From positions 1,550,001-1,614,000 of the forward strand of contig NZ_JUHB01000001.1 of assembly GCF_000799565.1 (NCBI RefSeq): DNA of 64,000 nucleotides. The letters are read 5' to 3'. Numbering within the stretch: the stretch's first letter is position 1; each line of letters opens with the position of its first letter. The notes beneath the pieces are model-generated. The model was not told the origin of the DNA, made no database searches, and worked only from the letters and a program-made list of their open reading frames with translations. The translations under genes and the position numbers were made by a program. The stretch is from Cellulophaga sp. Hel_I_12. Lineage in GTDB: Bacteria > Bacteroidota > Bacteroidia > Flavobacteriales > Flavobacteriaceae. This document shows, in pieces, positions 52,277 through 61,211 of this stretch.

Positions 52277-52500
52277 ATTCTTGCGAAAAAGTTGCTATCA
52301 TATGCAACAAAGCCCAGTATCACGAAGCTACTTTACTTGAAAAGTTACAGCTTAAATTTCATGTGCTTATGTGTAAAAGATGTTCTAAATACACTAAAAA
52401 AAACACCAAATTATCGAGCCTATGCGATAAAGCAAATCTTCAAGCCTTATCAAACGCTGATAAAATGAGTATGAAAGAAAACCTAAAAAAAACAAATTAA
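52273..52500 (+). CDS. Small zinc-finger protein, putative anti-sigma factor
   Basis: 75 aa with CEKVAIICNKAQYHEATLLE and FHVLMCKRCSKY, the latter an HxxxCxxC motif of ZAS-type anti-sigma domains. It has no TM, so it would be a soluble redox- or metal-responsive regulator. It is coupled to the sigma gene and ends 4 nt inside the convergent UbiA-like gene. Similar short proteins have been misnamed glycine dehydrogenase because of the gcvP neighbour. Confidence 0.72.
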   Translation: MNSCEKVAIICNKAQYHEATLLEKLQLKFHVLMCKRCSKYTKKNTKLSSLCDKANLQALSNADKMSMKENLKKTN

Positions 52501-53321
52501 AAAAAATACTGTAGCCATAACAATATCCCAAGCCAAAAAATAGGGATCGCCTCAACCCAAAAAGAGGAGAAATAACGTGATTGTTTTGGTTTTGTACGAT
52601 ACATAGTGAACCCCAAAACTAAAAAAAGAATACCTTTTCCGAGTATATCAACCATCAAAAAACTATCCTTCAAAAAAGTTAAGACGTAGAATAGAAGCAC
52701 TCCAAACGAGGCATAAATTTTTGTACGGGTCACCCCGAAACGCTGTGGCAACGTTTTTAATTCAGGTACATCGTAGGCTAAATCTCTAATTTCAAAAGGA
52801 ACTAATAAAATAAGCACCACCAAAAAACGCTGTACGGTTTCTATCATCACATCCCAAGAAATGGCTATGCCCTCTTTTATAGCGGGAAAAATAACCGTGG
52901 TTCCTGCCCAAACTAAGGCTACAATAAAAATTTTTAATCCGCCTAGGTTTCTAAGGTTTTTGGTATGCGGCAAAACAGGAATGGCATATAAGCCCGTTAA
53001 GACCAGTATTCCAAGTAAAAAATACCAACTGCTTTTATCTAAAAAACTAAGATGATATAGGGCAATTAGCGCACAAAAAATACTGAATATTTGAATATAT
53101 TTATGATAAGGTGTAGCGACTAAAACATACTTTTTAGCCTCTACTCCATATTTTATAAAATTATAGGCAGTGATCGTGCCAAAAAAAACAAAAAAATTTA
53201 AATGTATATCTATCGAAATGTTTAACAAAACATCGGTAGCGTACAACAAAGAAACTACCGCTAAAGCTACGTGGATACTAGCATCAATATAAAAATTGAA
53301 AAACTGTTTTAAAAGCTTCAT
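52497..53321 (-). CDS. UbiA-like membrane prenyltransferase family protein
   Basis: 274 aa with about eight TM helices. The second aspartate-rich motif is recognisable as EIRDLAYDVPELKTLPQRFG. The first motif (NDxxDxxxD) is missing: the matching segment reads TAYNFIKYGVEAKKY, though the DxD-like residues may be shifted. The protein may bind an isoprenoid without the classical chemistry, or be a divergent subfamily. It is convergent with the sigma/zinc-finger operon and divergent from gcvP. Confidence 0.72.
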   Translation of the reverse strand: MKLLKQFFNFYIDASIHVALAVVSLLYATDVLLNISIDIHLNFFVFFGTITAYNFIKYGVEAKKYVLVATPYHKYIQIFSIFCALIALYHLSFLDKSSWYFLLGILVLTGLYAIPVLPHTKNLRNLGGLKIFIVALVWAGTTVIFPAIKEGIAISWDVMIETVQRFLVVLILLVPFEIRDLAYDVPELKTLPQRFGVTRTKIYASFGVLLFYVLTFLKDSFLMVDILGKGILFLVLGFTMYRTKPKQSRYFSSFWVEAIPIFWLGILLWLQYFF

Positions 53322-53417
53322 TAAACAAAAATAACGAAACTGTTTATAACCGCTGCTTTTGGTTCAAAACTTTAGTTATACAATTCTTAAAAGGTCTTTT
53401 TTGAGCAAATTAATTCT

Positions 53418-53425
53418 TATTTTTG
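53418..53425 (+). promoter_or_regulatory. -7 promoter element of gcvP (TATTTTTG)
   Basis: Exact TAnnTTTG match 34 nt before the gcvP ATG. The nearest TTTG (53400-53403) is only 14 bp upstream. No glycine-riboswitch-like structure is visible in the short 53322-53459 region. Confidence 0.55.
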
Positions 53426-53459
53426 CAGCTTCAAATTCATCCAAAAAAAAATTTGTTTC

Positions 53460-56309
53460 ATGAGGACAGACGTGTTTGCATCACGCCATATTGGCATCAG
53501 AGAAGAAGACCTTCAACACATGTTAGAAAAAGTGGGCGTTGAAAATCTAGAACAATTAATTTACGAAACTATTCCTACTGATATTCGTTTAAAGAATCCG
53601 CTGAAGCTGGAAGCAGCCATGAGCGAAAATGAATTCTTAGAACACATTCAACAGCTTTCAGAAAAAAATAAAGTTTTTTCTACCTACATTGGCTTAGGAT
53701 ATCACGAAAGTATTACCCCTTCGGTGATCAAGAGAAATATTTTTGAAAATCCAGGATGGTATACGGCCTACACGCCTTACCAAGCTGAAATTGCACAAGG
53801 TCGCTTAGAAGCTTTGTTGAATTTTCAAACCATGATCTGCGACTTAACAGGTATGGAGTTGGCAAATGCATCACTTTTAGATGAAAGTACAGCTGCTGCC
53901 GAAGCCATGACCATGCTTTTCGAAGTGAGAAGCAGAGATCAAAAGAAAAATAACGTAAAAAAATTCTTTGTTTCTGAGGAGTTATTACCGCAAACCAAAT
54001 CGCTTTTAGAAACAAGAGCCGTTCCCTTAGAGATTGAATTGGTTATTGGCAATCACGAAACCTTTGATTTTAGCAGTGATTATTACGGCGCTATTTTACA
54101 GTATCCCGGAAAACAAGGTCAAATTCACGATTATCAAGGCTTTGTGACTAAAGCCAAAGAAAATGATATTAAAGTAGCGGTTGCTGCTGATATTTTAAGC
54201 TTGGTACTTTTACAAGCGCCAGGTGAATTAGGGGTTGATGTGGTCGTAGGTACAACGCAACGTTTCGGAATTCCATTAGGCTATGGTGGCCCTCATGCGG
54301 CATTTTTTGCCACAAAAGAAGAATACAAAAGAAGTATTCCTGGACGTATCATTGGTCGTACTATTGATACTGATGGTAACCCTGCACTACGTATGGCCTT
54401 ACAAACCAGAGAGCAACATATTAAACGTGACAAAGCAACATCAAACATTTGCACGGCTCAGGTTTTATTAGCTGTTATGGCGAGTATGTATGCCGTTTAC
54501 CACGGGCCTAAAGGATTAAAATATATCGCCAGTAAAGTGCATGCTTCAGCAGCAACACTGACTGATGCTTTAGAAAAGTTAGGGCTATACCAAGTAAACA
54601 CCTCTTACTTTGACACGATTACTGTAAAAGCAGACGCTAGCTTGGTAAAACCAATTGCAGAGCAACACGAAATAAACTTTTTATACAGCGAGGATAATAG
54701 TATTTCTATTTCGCTAAACGAAGCTACATCGCTAAAAGATTTACAGGATATTATCAACGTCTTTGCAAAAGCCTTAGGAAAAGATAGTATTCATATAGAC
54801 AGCTTAACAGCGACTACTGCGATTCCTTCGAAGTTAGCGCGCACCACAGCTTTCTTAGAAAACGCAGTTTTTAACTCGTATCATTCTGAAACACAAATGA
54901 TGCGTTATATCAAAAGATTAGAGAATAAAGATCTAGCGTTAAACCACTCGATGATTTCTTTAGGTTCCTGTACCATGAAATTAAATGCAGCTACAGAAAT
55001 GTTGCCTTTGGGTTCTGCGCAATGGAGCAACATACACCCATTTGTTCCTGTGGAACAAGCCGAGGGCTATCAAATTATGCTTGCTGAATTAGAGAAAGAT
55101 TTAAACGAAATTACTGGTTTTGCAGGAACATCATTGCAACCCAATTCTGGAGCTCAAGGGGAATACGCCGGTTTAATGGTGATCCGAGCCTACCATGAAT
55201 CTAGAAACGACTCACATAGAAATATCTGTATTATTCCTGCTTCTGCACACGGTACTAACCCTGCTTCAGCTGTTATGGCTGGGATGCAAGTTGTTGTCAC
55301 CAAAACAGATGAAAAAGGAAATATTGATGTTGCTGACTTAGAAGAAAAAGTAGCCAAGCACTCCGATAATTTAGCGGCTTTAATGGTTACCTACCCTTCT
55401 ACTCACGGTGTTTTTGAATCATCAATAAAACACATTACCCAATTAATTCACGATAACGGTGGACAAGTGTATATGGATGGTGCCAATATGAATGCCCAAG
55501 TAGGACTAACGAATCCTGCAACGATTGGCGCTGATGTATGTCACTTAAATTTACACAAAACCTTTGCTATTCCACATGGTGGTGGTGGCCCAGGAGTTGG
55601 CCCTATCTGTGTGGCAGAACAACTGGTGCCATTTTTACCTGGAAATCCAATTATAAAAACCGGTGGTGATCAAGCCATTACGGCTATTTCTGCTGCTCCC
55701 TGGGGTAGCTCATTAGTATGTTTAATTTCATATGCCTACATAAAAATGTTAGGTGAATTTGGACTGAGACACTCTACTGAAATTGCTATTTTAAACGCCA
55801 ATTATATCAAACACAGATTGAGCGGCAATTTTGAAGTTTTATACACCGGAGAAAAAGGTAGAGCTGCACACGAAATGATTATCGATTGCCGACCATTTAA
55901 ACAAAATGGCATCGAAGTTACTGACATTGCAAAACGCTTAATGGATTATGGTTTTCACGCACCAACAGTATCTTTCCCTGTGGCCGGAACGGTGATGATT
56001 GAGCCTACAGAAAGTGAAGGCTTGTCAGAATTAGATCGCTTTTGTGATGCCATGATTAGTATTCGTAAAGAAATTAACGAAGCTTCAGAAGCGGATGCTG
56101 ATAATGTCTTAAAAAACGCACCACACACCTTAAAAATGGTGACCAGCGATGCTTGGGATTTTCCATACTCTAGAGAAAAAGCTGCTTTTCCATTAGCCTT
56201 TGTTTCTGAAAATAAATTTTGGCCAACGGTTCGTCGTGTGGATGATGCGTATGGGGATCGTAATTTAATTTGCACCTGCGCACCTATCGAAGCGTACATG
56301 GAAGCTTAA
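53460..56309 (+). CDS. gcvP: Glycine dehydrogenase (decarboxylating), P-protein
   Basis: 949 aa PLP enzyme of the glycine cleavage system that decarboxylates glycine and passes aminomethyl to the lipoyl H-protein. It is a full-length fused alpha/beta form. FASRHIGIREEDLQHMLEKV opens the first half; the PLP lysine is K700 in HLNLHKTFAIPHGGGGPGVG; HSMISLGSCTMKLNAATEM is typical. gcvT and gcvH are not adjacent. It is monocistronic with its own promoter element and terminator. Confidence 0.96.
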   Translation: MRTDVFASRHIGIREEDLQHMLEKVGVENLEQLIYETIPTDIRLKNPLKLEAAMSENEFLEHIQQLSEKNKVFSTYIGLGYHESITPSVIKRNIFENPGWYTAYTPYQAEIAQGRLEALLNFQTMICDLTGMELANASLLDESTAAAEAMTMLFEVRSRDQKKNNVKKFFVSEELLPQTKSLLETRAVPLEIELVIGNHETFDFSSDYYGAILQYPGKQGQIHDYQGFVTKAKENDIKVAVAADILSLVLLQAPGELGVDVVVGTTQRFGIPLGYGGPHAAFFATKEEYKRSIPGRIIGRTIDTDGNPALRMALQTREQHIKRDKATSNICTAQVLLAVMASMYAVYHGPKGLKYIASKVHASAATLTDALEKLGLYQVNTSYFDTITVKADASLVKPIAEQHEINFLYSEDNSISISLNEATSLKDLQDIINVFAKALGKDSIHIDSLTATTAIPSKLARTTAFLENAVFNSYHSETQMMRYIKRLENKDLALNHSMISLGSCTMKLNAATEMLPLGSAQWSNIHPFVPVEQAEGYQIMLAELEKDLNEITGFAGTSLQPNSGAQGEYAGLMVIRAYHESRNDSHRNICIIPASAHGTNPASAVMAGMQVVVTKTDEKGNIDVADLEEKVAKHSDNLAALMVTYPSTHGVFESSIKHITQLIHDNGGQVYMDGANMNAQVGLTNPATIGADVCHLNLHKTFAIPHGGGGPGVGPICVAEQLVPFLPGNPIIKTGGDQAITAISAAPWGSSLVCLISYAYIKMLGEFGLRHSTEIAILNANYIKHRLSGNFEVLYTGEKGRAAHEMIIDCRPFKQNGIEVTDIAKRLMDYGFHAPTVSFPVAGTVMIEPTESEGLSELDRFCDAMISIRKEINEASEADADNVLKNAPHTLKMVTSDAWDFPYSREKAAFPLAFVSENKFWPTVRRVDDAYGDRNLICTCAPIEAYMEA

Positions 56310-56333
56310 GAAGCTAATAAAATCAATAGACAC

Positions 56334-56365
56334 AAGCCCCTTTACCATCATGAAGGGGCTTTTTC
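56334..56365 (+). terminator. Rho-independent terminator of gcvP
   Basis: AAGCCCCTT and AAGGGGCTT form a 9-bp perfect stem around TACCATCATG, followed by TTTTC. It lies 24 nt after the gcvP stop. Confidence 0.9.
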
Positions 56366-56477
56366 TTGCGCTAATTTCATCTTAAACGACCCTTGAACAT
56401 CATGTTATTTGCTATGCATGCATAATAGTTATCTCAATTTTTAATATCTTGCCCTACCTTATCACAATACCAAAGCA

Positions 56478-57536
56478 ATGAAAATCGGAATTACTGGAAC
56501 AGGCTCATACATCCCCGCTGTTTTGACTAAAAATTCAGCGTTTAATCATCACGAATTTTTAAATGAGGATGGTACTCCCTTTGCCCATGAAAACGAGGTA
56601 ATCATAGAAAAGTTTAAGGCCATTACAGGTATCGAAGAGCGCCGGTATGCACCTGATACTTTAAATACTTCCGATATGGCTTTTTTTGCGGCCGAAAAGG
56701 CGATTGCAGATGCCCGTATCGATAAAGAAACTTTAGACTATATTATTTTTGCTCATAATTTTGGCGATGTGAATCACGGTGAGTCGCAAGGAGATACCTT
56801 ACCCAGTTTAGCAACACGTGTAAAACATCATTTAAAAATTAAAAATCCTAAATGCGTTGCCTATGATATTCTTTTTGGCTGCCCAGGGTGGATTGAAGGG
56901 GTGATACAGGCGTATGCCTTTATCAAAAGTGGTATGGCTAAGAAATGTTTAGTAATTGGCGCTGAAACCCTTTCTCGAGTAGTGGACCAATACGATCGCG
57001 ATTCTATGATTTATTCTGACGGTGCTGGGGCTACCATTATTGAAGCTTCGGACGCCAATGGTGAAATTTTAGCCCATGCTTCTGCCACCTATGCTTTTGA
57101 AGAAGCCAATTTTCTATTCTTTGGAAAATCATACGCTCAAAAAGATACTAGCGGTACAAAGTTTATAAAAATGCACGGTCGTAAAATCTATGAATTTGCG
57201 GTCATTAATGTGCCCAAAGCCATGAAAGAGTGTTTAGACGACAGTGGACTTGCCATTAGCGATGTCAAAAAAATATTCATTCATCAAGCCAATGAAAAAA
57301 TGGATGAAGCCATCGTAAAACGATTTTACAAAGCTTACGGTATGGCGATGCCTGAAGGTATTATGCCTATGAACATAAAAGAAAACGGGAATAGTTCCGT
57401 AGCCACGATCCCTACCCTTTTTGACATGGTTAAAAAAGGAAAATTAGCCCCTCATAGCGTCACTAAAGGAGATGTTGTTATCTTTGCAAGTGTTGGTGCA
57501 GGAATGAACATCAACGCGATTATTTACAGGTACTAA
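56478..57536 (+). CDS. 3-oxoacyl-ACP synthase III family protein
   Basis: 352 aa thiolase-fold condensing enzyme. The catalytic triad is C135 (FGCPGWIEGVIQAY), H269 (IHQAN) and N305 (ENGNSS). The N-terminal KIGITGTGSYIPAVLTKNS is usual for FabH-like proteins. The long insertion and the DYIIFAHNFGDVNHGESQGD segment suggest a member specialised for secondary or branched acyl chains rather than the main FabH. The next gene, a methyltransferase 14 nt downstream, is likely co-transcribed. Confidence 0.85.
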   Translation: MKIGITGTGSYIPAVLTKNSAFNHHEFLNEDGTPFAHENEVIIEKFKAITGIEERRYAPDTLNTSDMAFFAAEKAIADARIDKETLDYIIFAHNFGDVNHGESQGDTLPSLATRVKHHLKIKNPKCVAYDILFGCPGWIEGVIQAYAFIKSGMAKKCLVIGAETLSRVVDQYDRDSMIYSDGAGATIIEASDANGEILAHASATYAFEEANFLFFGKSYAQKDTSGTKFIKMHGRKIYEFAVINVPKAMKECLDDSGLAISDVKKIFIHQANEKMDEAIVKRFYKAYGMAMPEGIMPMNIKENGNSSVATIPTLFDMVKKGKLAPHSVTKGDVVIFASVGAGMNINAIIYRY

Positions 57537-57550
57537 TTTTTTTTATTTAC

Positions 57551-58075
57551 ATGTACGAAAATACGTTTCCGAATACGCGTTTTAAGCATACCTTAACCTT
57601 TCTTCAAAAGCACATAGCAACTAGCGAGTCTATTTTAGATTTAGGGGTGGAGAATCCCTTTACAAAAATAATGGTTGCTCACCACTACAAGGTGGCCAAC
57701 ACACATGGTGAAGATTTAGATTTTGATTTTTCAAGTGTTACTGCCTCAAACGCCAAGGTGGTCACTGCCTTCGAAATTTTTGAACATTTACTTGCACCAC
57801 TTAACGTATTGCGAGAAATTAAAGCAGATAAATTAGTGGCTAGTATTCCATTACGCCTGTGGTTTTCCCCCGCCTACCAAAGTAAAACCGATGCTTGGGA
57901 TCGGCATTATCACGAGTTTGAAGATTGGCAATTCGATTGGCTTTTAGAAAAAGCAGGATGGAAGATTATCGACCGCACAAAATTTACAAACCCTGTCAAC
58001 AAAATAGGATTTCGCCCTTTACTTCGGAAATTTACGCCACGATACTACTTGGTGTATGCGGAGCGTATCGTATAA
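57551..58075 (+). CDS. Methyltransferase-fold protein
   Basis: 174 aa. ILDLGVENPFTKIMVAHHY is a diverged SAM-binding motif and VVTAFEIFEHLLAPLNVLRE matches the post-motif of class I methyltransferases (EHLxxPxxxL). The glycine-rich loop is poor (DLGVENP rather than DxGxGxG), so activity is uncertain. It is in an operon with the ketoacyl synthase III. Confidence 0.78.
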   Translation: MYENTFPNTRFKHTLTFLQKHIATSESILDLGVENPFTKIMVAHHYKVANTHGEDLDFDFSSVTASNAKVVTAFEIFEHLLAPLNVLREIKADKLVASIPLRLWFSPAYQSKTDAWDRHYHEFEDWQFDWLLEKAGWKIIDRTKFTNPVNKIGFRPLLRKFTPRYYLVYAERIV

Positions 58076-58169
58076 TTTTGATGTATCTTCCTTTTTGTAA
58101 CTTCTAAAATTTTTAGGTGCTATATACCATTATAAGCAGTCATGTAAACTAGCGATTAAATTGAAGTTT

Positions 58170-58664
58170 ATGGACCATTCAAAGAATGAAAAACGTATGA
58201 ATTACATTATCGAGAATGAAGAATTAACGCTTCAATATATTCCAGGAAATGGGGCTTGGACGTATCAATTGATAATTCCAAATACAAAAGATATTAAAGG
58301 GAAATGGGGCGATTTAAAAGTTTCGGGAACAATAGATGCTTATGAAATAAAAAATAAGAATTTAGGGCCAGTAAAAAATTCAGACAAAAAAATGTCTATA
58401 AATTCTGAAATTAGAAAAGCAATAAACAAAGATGGCGGTGATACTGTAATTGTAACTTTATATCTCGAAAATCAAACCGAAAAAAATGACAGTTCTGAAA
58501 TTTTGGAGTGTTTTAAAGACGCACAGGTTTTGTGGATATTTAAACAGTTGAACAAAATAGAGCAGACTGAAATTCTTAACGAAATCTGGACTACGGCAAC
58601 AGAGGACCAAAAAGCGGAAAAAATAATCAAGGCAATTGAAAATCTACAGAGTAACAAAAGATAA
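58170..58664 (+). CDS. DUF1905 / YdeI-like protein
   Basis: 164 aa. NGAWTYQLIIPNTKDIKGKW plus LKVSGTIDAYEI is the DUF1905 beta-barrel and KAINKDGGDTVIVTLYLE its end; the C-terminal helical part (LNKIEQTEILNEIWTTATED) matches the YdeI/OmpD-associated tail. The start may instead be the ATG at 58197 (MNYIIENEE). The function of the family is unknown. Confidence 0.78.
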   Translation: MDHSKNEKRMNYIIENEELTLQYIPGNGAWTYQLIIPNTKDIKGKWGDLKVSGTIDAYEIKNKNLGPVKNSDKKMSINSEIRKAINKDGGDTVIVTLYLENQTEKNDSSEILECFKDAQVLWIFKQLNKIEQTEILNEIWTTATEDQKAEKIIKAIENLQSNKR

Positions 58665-58838
58665 GCGTGCGAAAAACACTACTGCCAATACGATATATAA
58701 TTTAGTCTTAGGTATAGCCTACTTACCAAAGTCCTCTCGGACTTTCTATTTTCCACAAATAATTGCGAACTTTCGCGCACTATGACACAACTTTTTCTTT
58801 ACAAAACCGTTAGCAAAAATTAGAATCCACATATACCT

Positions 58839-59882
58839 ATGAAACTTTATTCCAATCTTTCTAAAATTAGCTTTCTTAAAAAGTATTCCACTAAATTTTT
58901 GGCGATTGCTTTCTTAGGGATTCATATTCCATTGATAGGATTAATTATATTTCTCACCTATAATGAAGGCGTTTTATCCCCAACAATAATATTGATTTTT
59001 ACCTTAATTTTTACTTTGGGAGCGACTGCTATTACTCTATTTATACTTAATAAACTTCTGGAACCCATTAAGCTTGCAAGAAATTCACTTAAGGTGTATT
59101 TAGAAAATCAAGAGCTTCCCGCTTTACCTATCTATTTCAAAGATGAGGTAGGGGAGCTTCTAAAAGACCTACAATTTTCTATAGAAGTCTTTGACAACCT
59201 TATTGATTCTAAACAACAAACCATCGCAATTTTATCTCATGATCTTAGAAATCCTTGTGCGGGAATAATCATGTTAATCGATTTATTAAAGGAAGAAGAA
59301 AGCGCTAGTGAGCGAGAAATTTTGATGGCTAATATTAAATCATTAGCCGAACAGCAATTGGCTTTAATGGAAAGCACATTATCTAATTTAAGAAATGAAT
59401 CTAAAACTCAAGGAAAATTAGAAAAAGTAGCATTAGATTTAAAGAAAATTATAACCGAAGTACTTAGTACTCAAAAAGTGGCTTTGGATCAAAAGAAAAT
59501 TAAATTAGAATTCAATTGTGATTCCGCATTAATCCTACGCGGAAATGAAACTGCATTCAGGCAAGTATTCCTTAATTTAATCAACAATGCGATTAAATTT
59601 TCTCATACCAATGGACAAATTTGGATCAATGCCGAAAAAACCAAATCGGAAATAAACATCGCTATTATTGACCAAGGTTTAGGGTTTAAAAAAGAAGTAT
59701 CAGAAGCTCTTTTTAAACCGTTTACAGAACATTCTCGTTTAGGAACTCAAGGTGAGTCAAGCCAAGGAATGGGCTTGTTTATCACAAGAAGATTTATTAA
59801 TAAACATTCAGGCACCTTAATGGCGAGAAGTGAAGGTCTGAACAAAGGATCCACATTTTCAATTCAATTACCGCTTGATTAA
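58839..59882 (+). CDS. Orphan membrane sensor histidine kinase
   Basis: 347 aa. Two TM helices (FLAIAFLGIHIPLIGLIIFL and IILIFTLIFTLGATAITLFI) with almost no periplasmic part are followed by a HAMP-like linker, HisKA with H134 (AILSHDLRNPCAG), and HATPase_c with N-box FLNLINNAIKF, G1 IIDQGLGF and G2 GMGLFITRRF. It is catalytically complete. No response regulator gene is adjacent, so its partner is elsewhere. Confidence 0.9.
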   Translation: MKLYSNLSKISFLKKYSTKFLAIAFLGIHIPLIGLIIFLTYNEGVLSPTIILIFTLIFTLGATAITLFILNKLLEPIKLARNSLKVYLENQELPALPIYFKDEVGELLKDLQFSIEVFDNLIDSKQQTIAILSHDLRNPCAGIIMLIDLLKEEESASEREILMANIKSLAEQQLALMESTLSNLRNESKTQGKLEKVALDLKKIITEVLSTQKVALDQKKIKLEFNCDSALILRGNETAFRQVFLNLINNAIKFSHTNGQIWINAEKTKSEINIAIIDQGLGFKKEVSEALFKPFTEHSRLGTQGESSQGMGLFITRRFINKHSGTLMARSEGLNKGSTFSIQLPLD

Positions 59883-60167
59883 AGACACCTAAAATTATAC
59901 CTTACTTGGCGCAAGCGAAGAACTGAGGTAAAAACAATTCTTTTCTTCGTAAATTCAGAAGGCCAATATTCTAAGCTCATAGATTCATTACCCTGATTCT
60001 TTGAGCTTTTATTTTTTATATTAAATTTTAGGACATGTACCTTCGAGTCTTGTACAATGAATTTCAAAGCGCTGTGTAAAGCGCGTTAGGGAAAATCTGC
60101 TAAATTTTCCTAAGCCTATTTCTTTTTGCTATCTTAGTACTCAACCTAACTACAATAAATACGCTAA
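59883..60167. other. Intergenic stretch without recognisable gene
   Basis: AT-rich sequence after the histidine kinase. No supported ORF, RNA or convincing terminator is seen. Together with the following fragment it forms a 491-nt gap before the DUF4287 gene. Confidence 0.5.
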
Positions 60168-60370
60168 CACAGAGGGCGAATCAACAATTATAGGACTTCT
60201 TTTTTGAAGCATTGGGCATTTCAAAAACAAAAGTGACCTCTTTAGGAATTGGTTACAAAAACAACGAAAAATATAAATCCTTACTGCAGTTTTTTATAAA
60301 AGGTAATGAACAATCCTATCGCAATCTTATTTCATACCTTGAAACGGGTAAACCCTCAATTACTTATTAA
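60168..60370 (+). pseudogene. Orphan open stretch, possible gene remnant
   Basis: An open frame of about 67 codons with no ATG ends 3 nt before the next gene. It reads as plausible protein (SFFEALGISKTKVTSLGIGY, then YKSLLQFFIKGNEQSYRNLI). A TTG at 60212 could start a 52-aa peptide. It may be the 3' end of a truncated gene or a short gene with a rare start. Confidence 0.3.
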
Positions 60371-60373
60371 ATT

Positions 60374-60916
60374 ATGGAAAAAGCACTACAAACAATGATT
60401 GACAATATGCCTGAAAAAACAGGCAAGTCTTTGAACGAATGGAAAAAAATACTAAAGACTAAGTCTTTTAAAAAGCATTCAGAAGCTGTAAACTTTCTTA
60501 AAAAAGAGCATCAAGTCACGCACGGGTTCGCAAATACCATCGTTACCTTGTCTAAAGAGGAGCAAACAACACCTAGCGACCTTGTTGAAAATCAATATGC
60601 TGGGAAGGAGAATTTAGTTCCGATATACGAGGGCCTATTAAAAGTGGTGAAATCCTTCGGTACTGACATTACCATTACCCCAAAAAAGACAAGCGTAAGT
60701 ATTATCAGAAAGCGACAATTTGCCTTAATACAACCTGCCACCAAAACCCGAATTGATTTAGGGCTAAAATTAAATGACAAACCTACTACCGACCGACTTG
60801 AAAATTCAGGACCATTTGGCACCATGTGTACGCACAGGGTAAAATTATCTAAGCTTAGTGAGATCGATAACGAATTAAAAAAATGGCTAAAAGAATCATA
60901 TGAGCAAGCAGAATAA
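60374..60916 (+). CDS. DUF4287 and DUF5655 protein
   Basis: 180 aa. The N-terminal DUF4287 domain (MIDNMPEKTGKSLNEWKKIL, then VNFLKKEHQVTHGFANTIV) is followed by DUF5655 (IYEGLLKVVKSFGTDITITP, then KTSVSIIRKRQFALIQP). Both are small conserved domains without assigned activity, often near DUF1905/YdeI-type proteins, one of which lies 1.7 kb upstream. Confidence 0.85.
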   Translation: MEKALQTMIDNMPEKTGKSLNEWKKILKTKSFKKHSEAVNFLKKEHQVTHGFANTIVTLSKEEQTTPSDLVENQYAGKENLVPIYEGLLKVVKSFGTDITITPKKTSVSIIRKRQFALIQPATKTRIDLGLKLNDKPTTDRLENSGPFGTMCTHRVKLSKLSEIDNELKKWLKESYEQAE

Positions 60917-61211
60917 AACCTTAGCTAGAAAATAGAAAAAAATGGGCGCTTTAAACCCTAAAGTCAATTCCTTACATTTGCTACCTCCCTATTGTTCATG
61001 GCTAAAGTCCCCTGCCCTAAAACGCTTTTAATCGTCACAGGCTTGGTATTTAATTCAAAGGTTTCCGTATATTTAGGACTATAAAAATTAAAAAAATTTG
61101 GCCCCCATACCAAGCACTTAAACCAATACCATTAAGCCTGACTCATCGCATTGCTGTCTGTGTCAAACTGCAAATTTGCTAGAAGTCTCGCCCCAATTAG
61201 ATACTACAAAA

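Noticed and set aside
58800..58838. ACCGTTAGCAAAA before the orphan histidine kinase, resembling an attC end
   Set aside because: No complementary TTTTGCTAAC follows the gene and no paired arms were found; probably an isolated remnant or chance.
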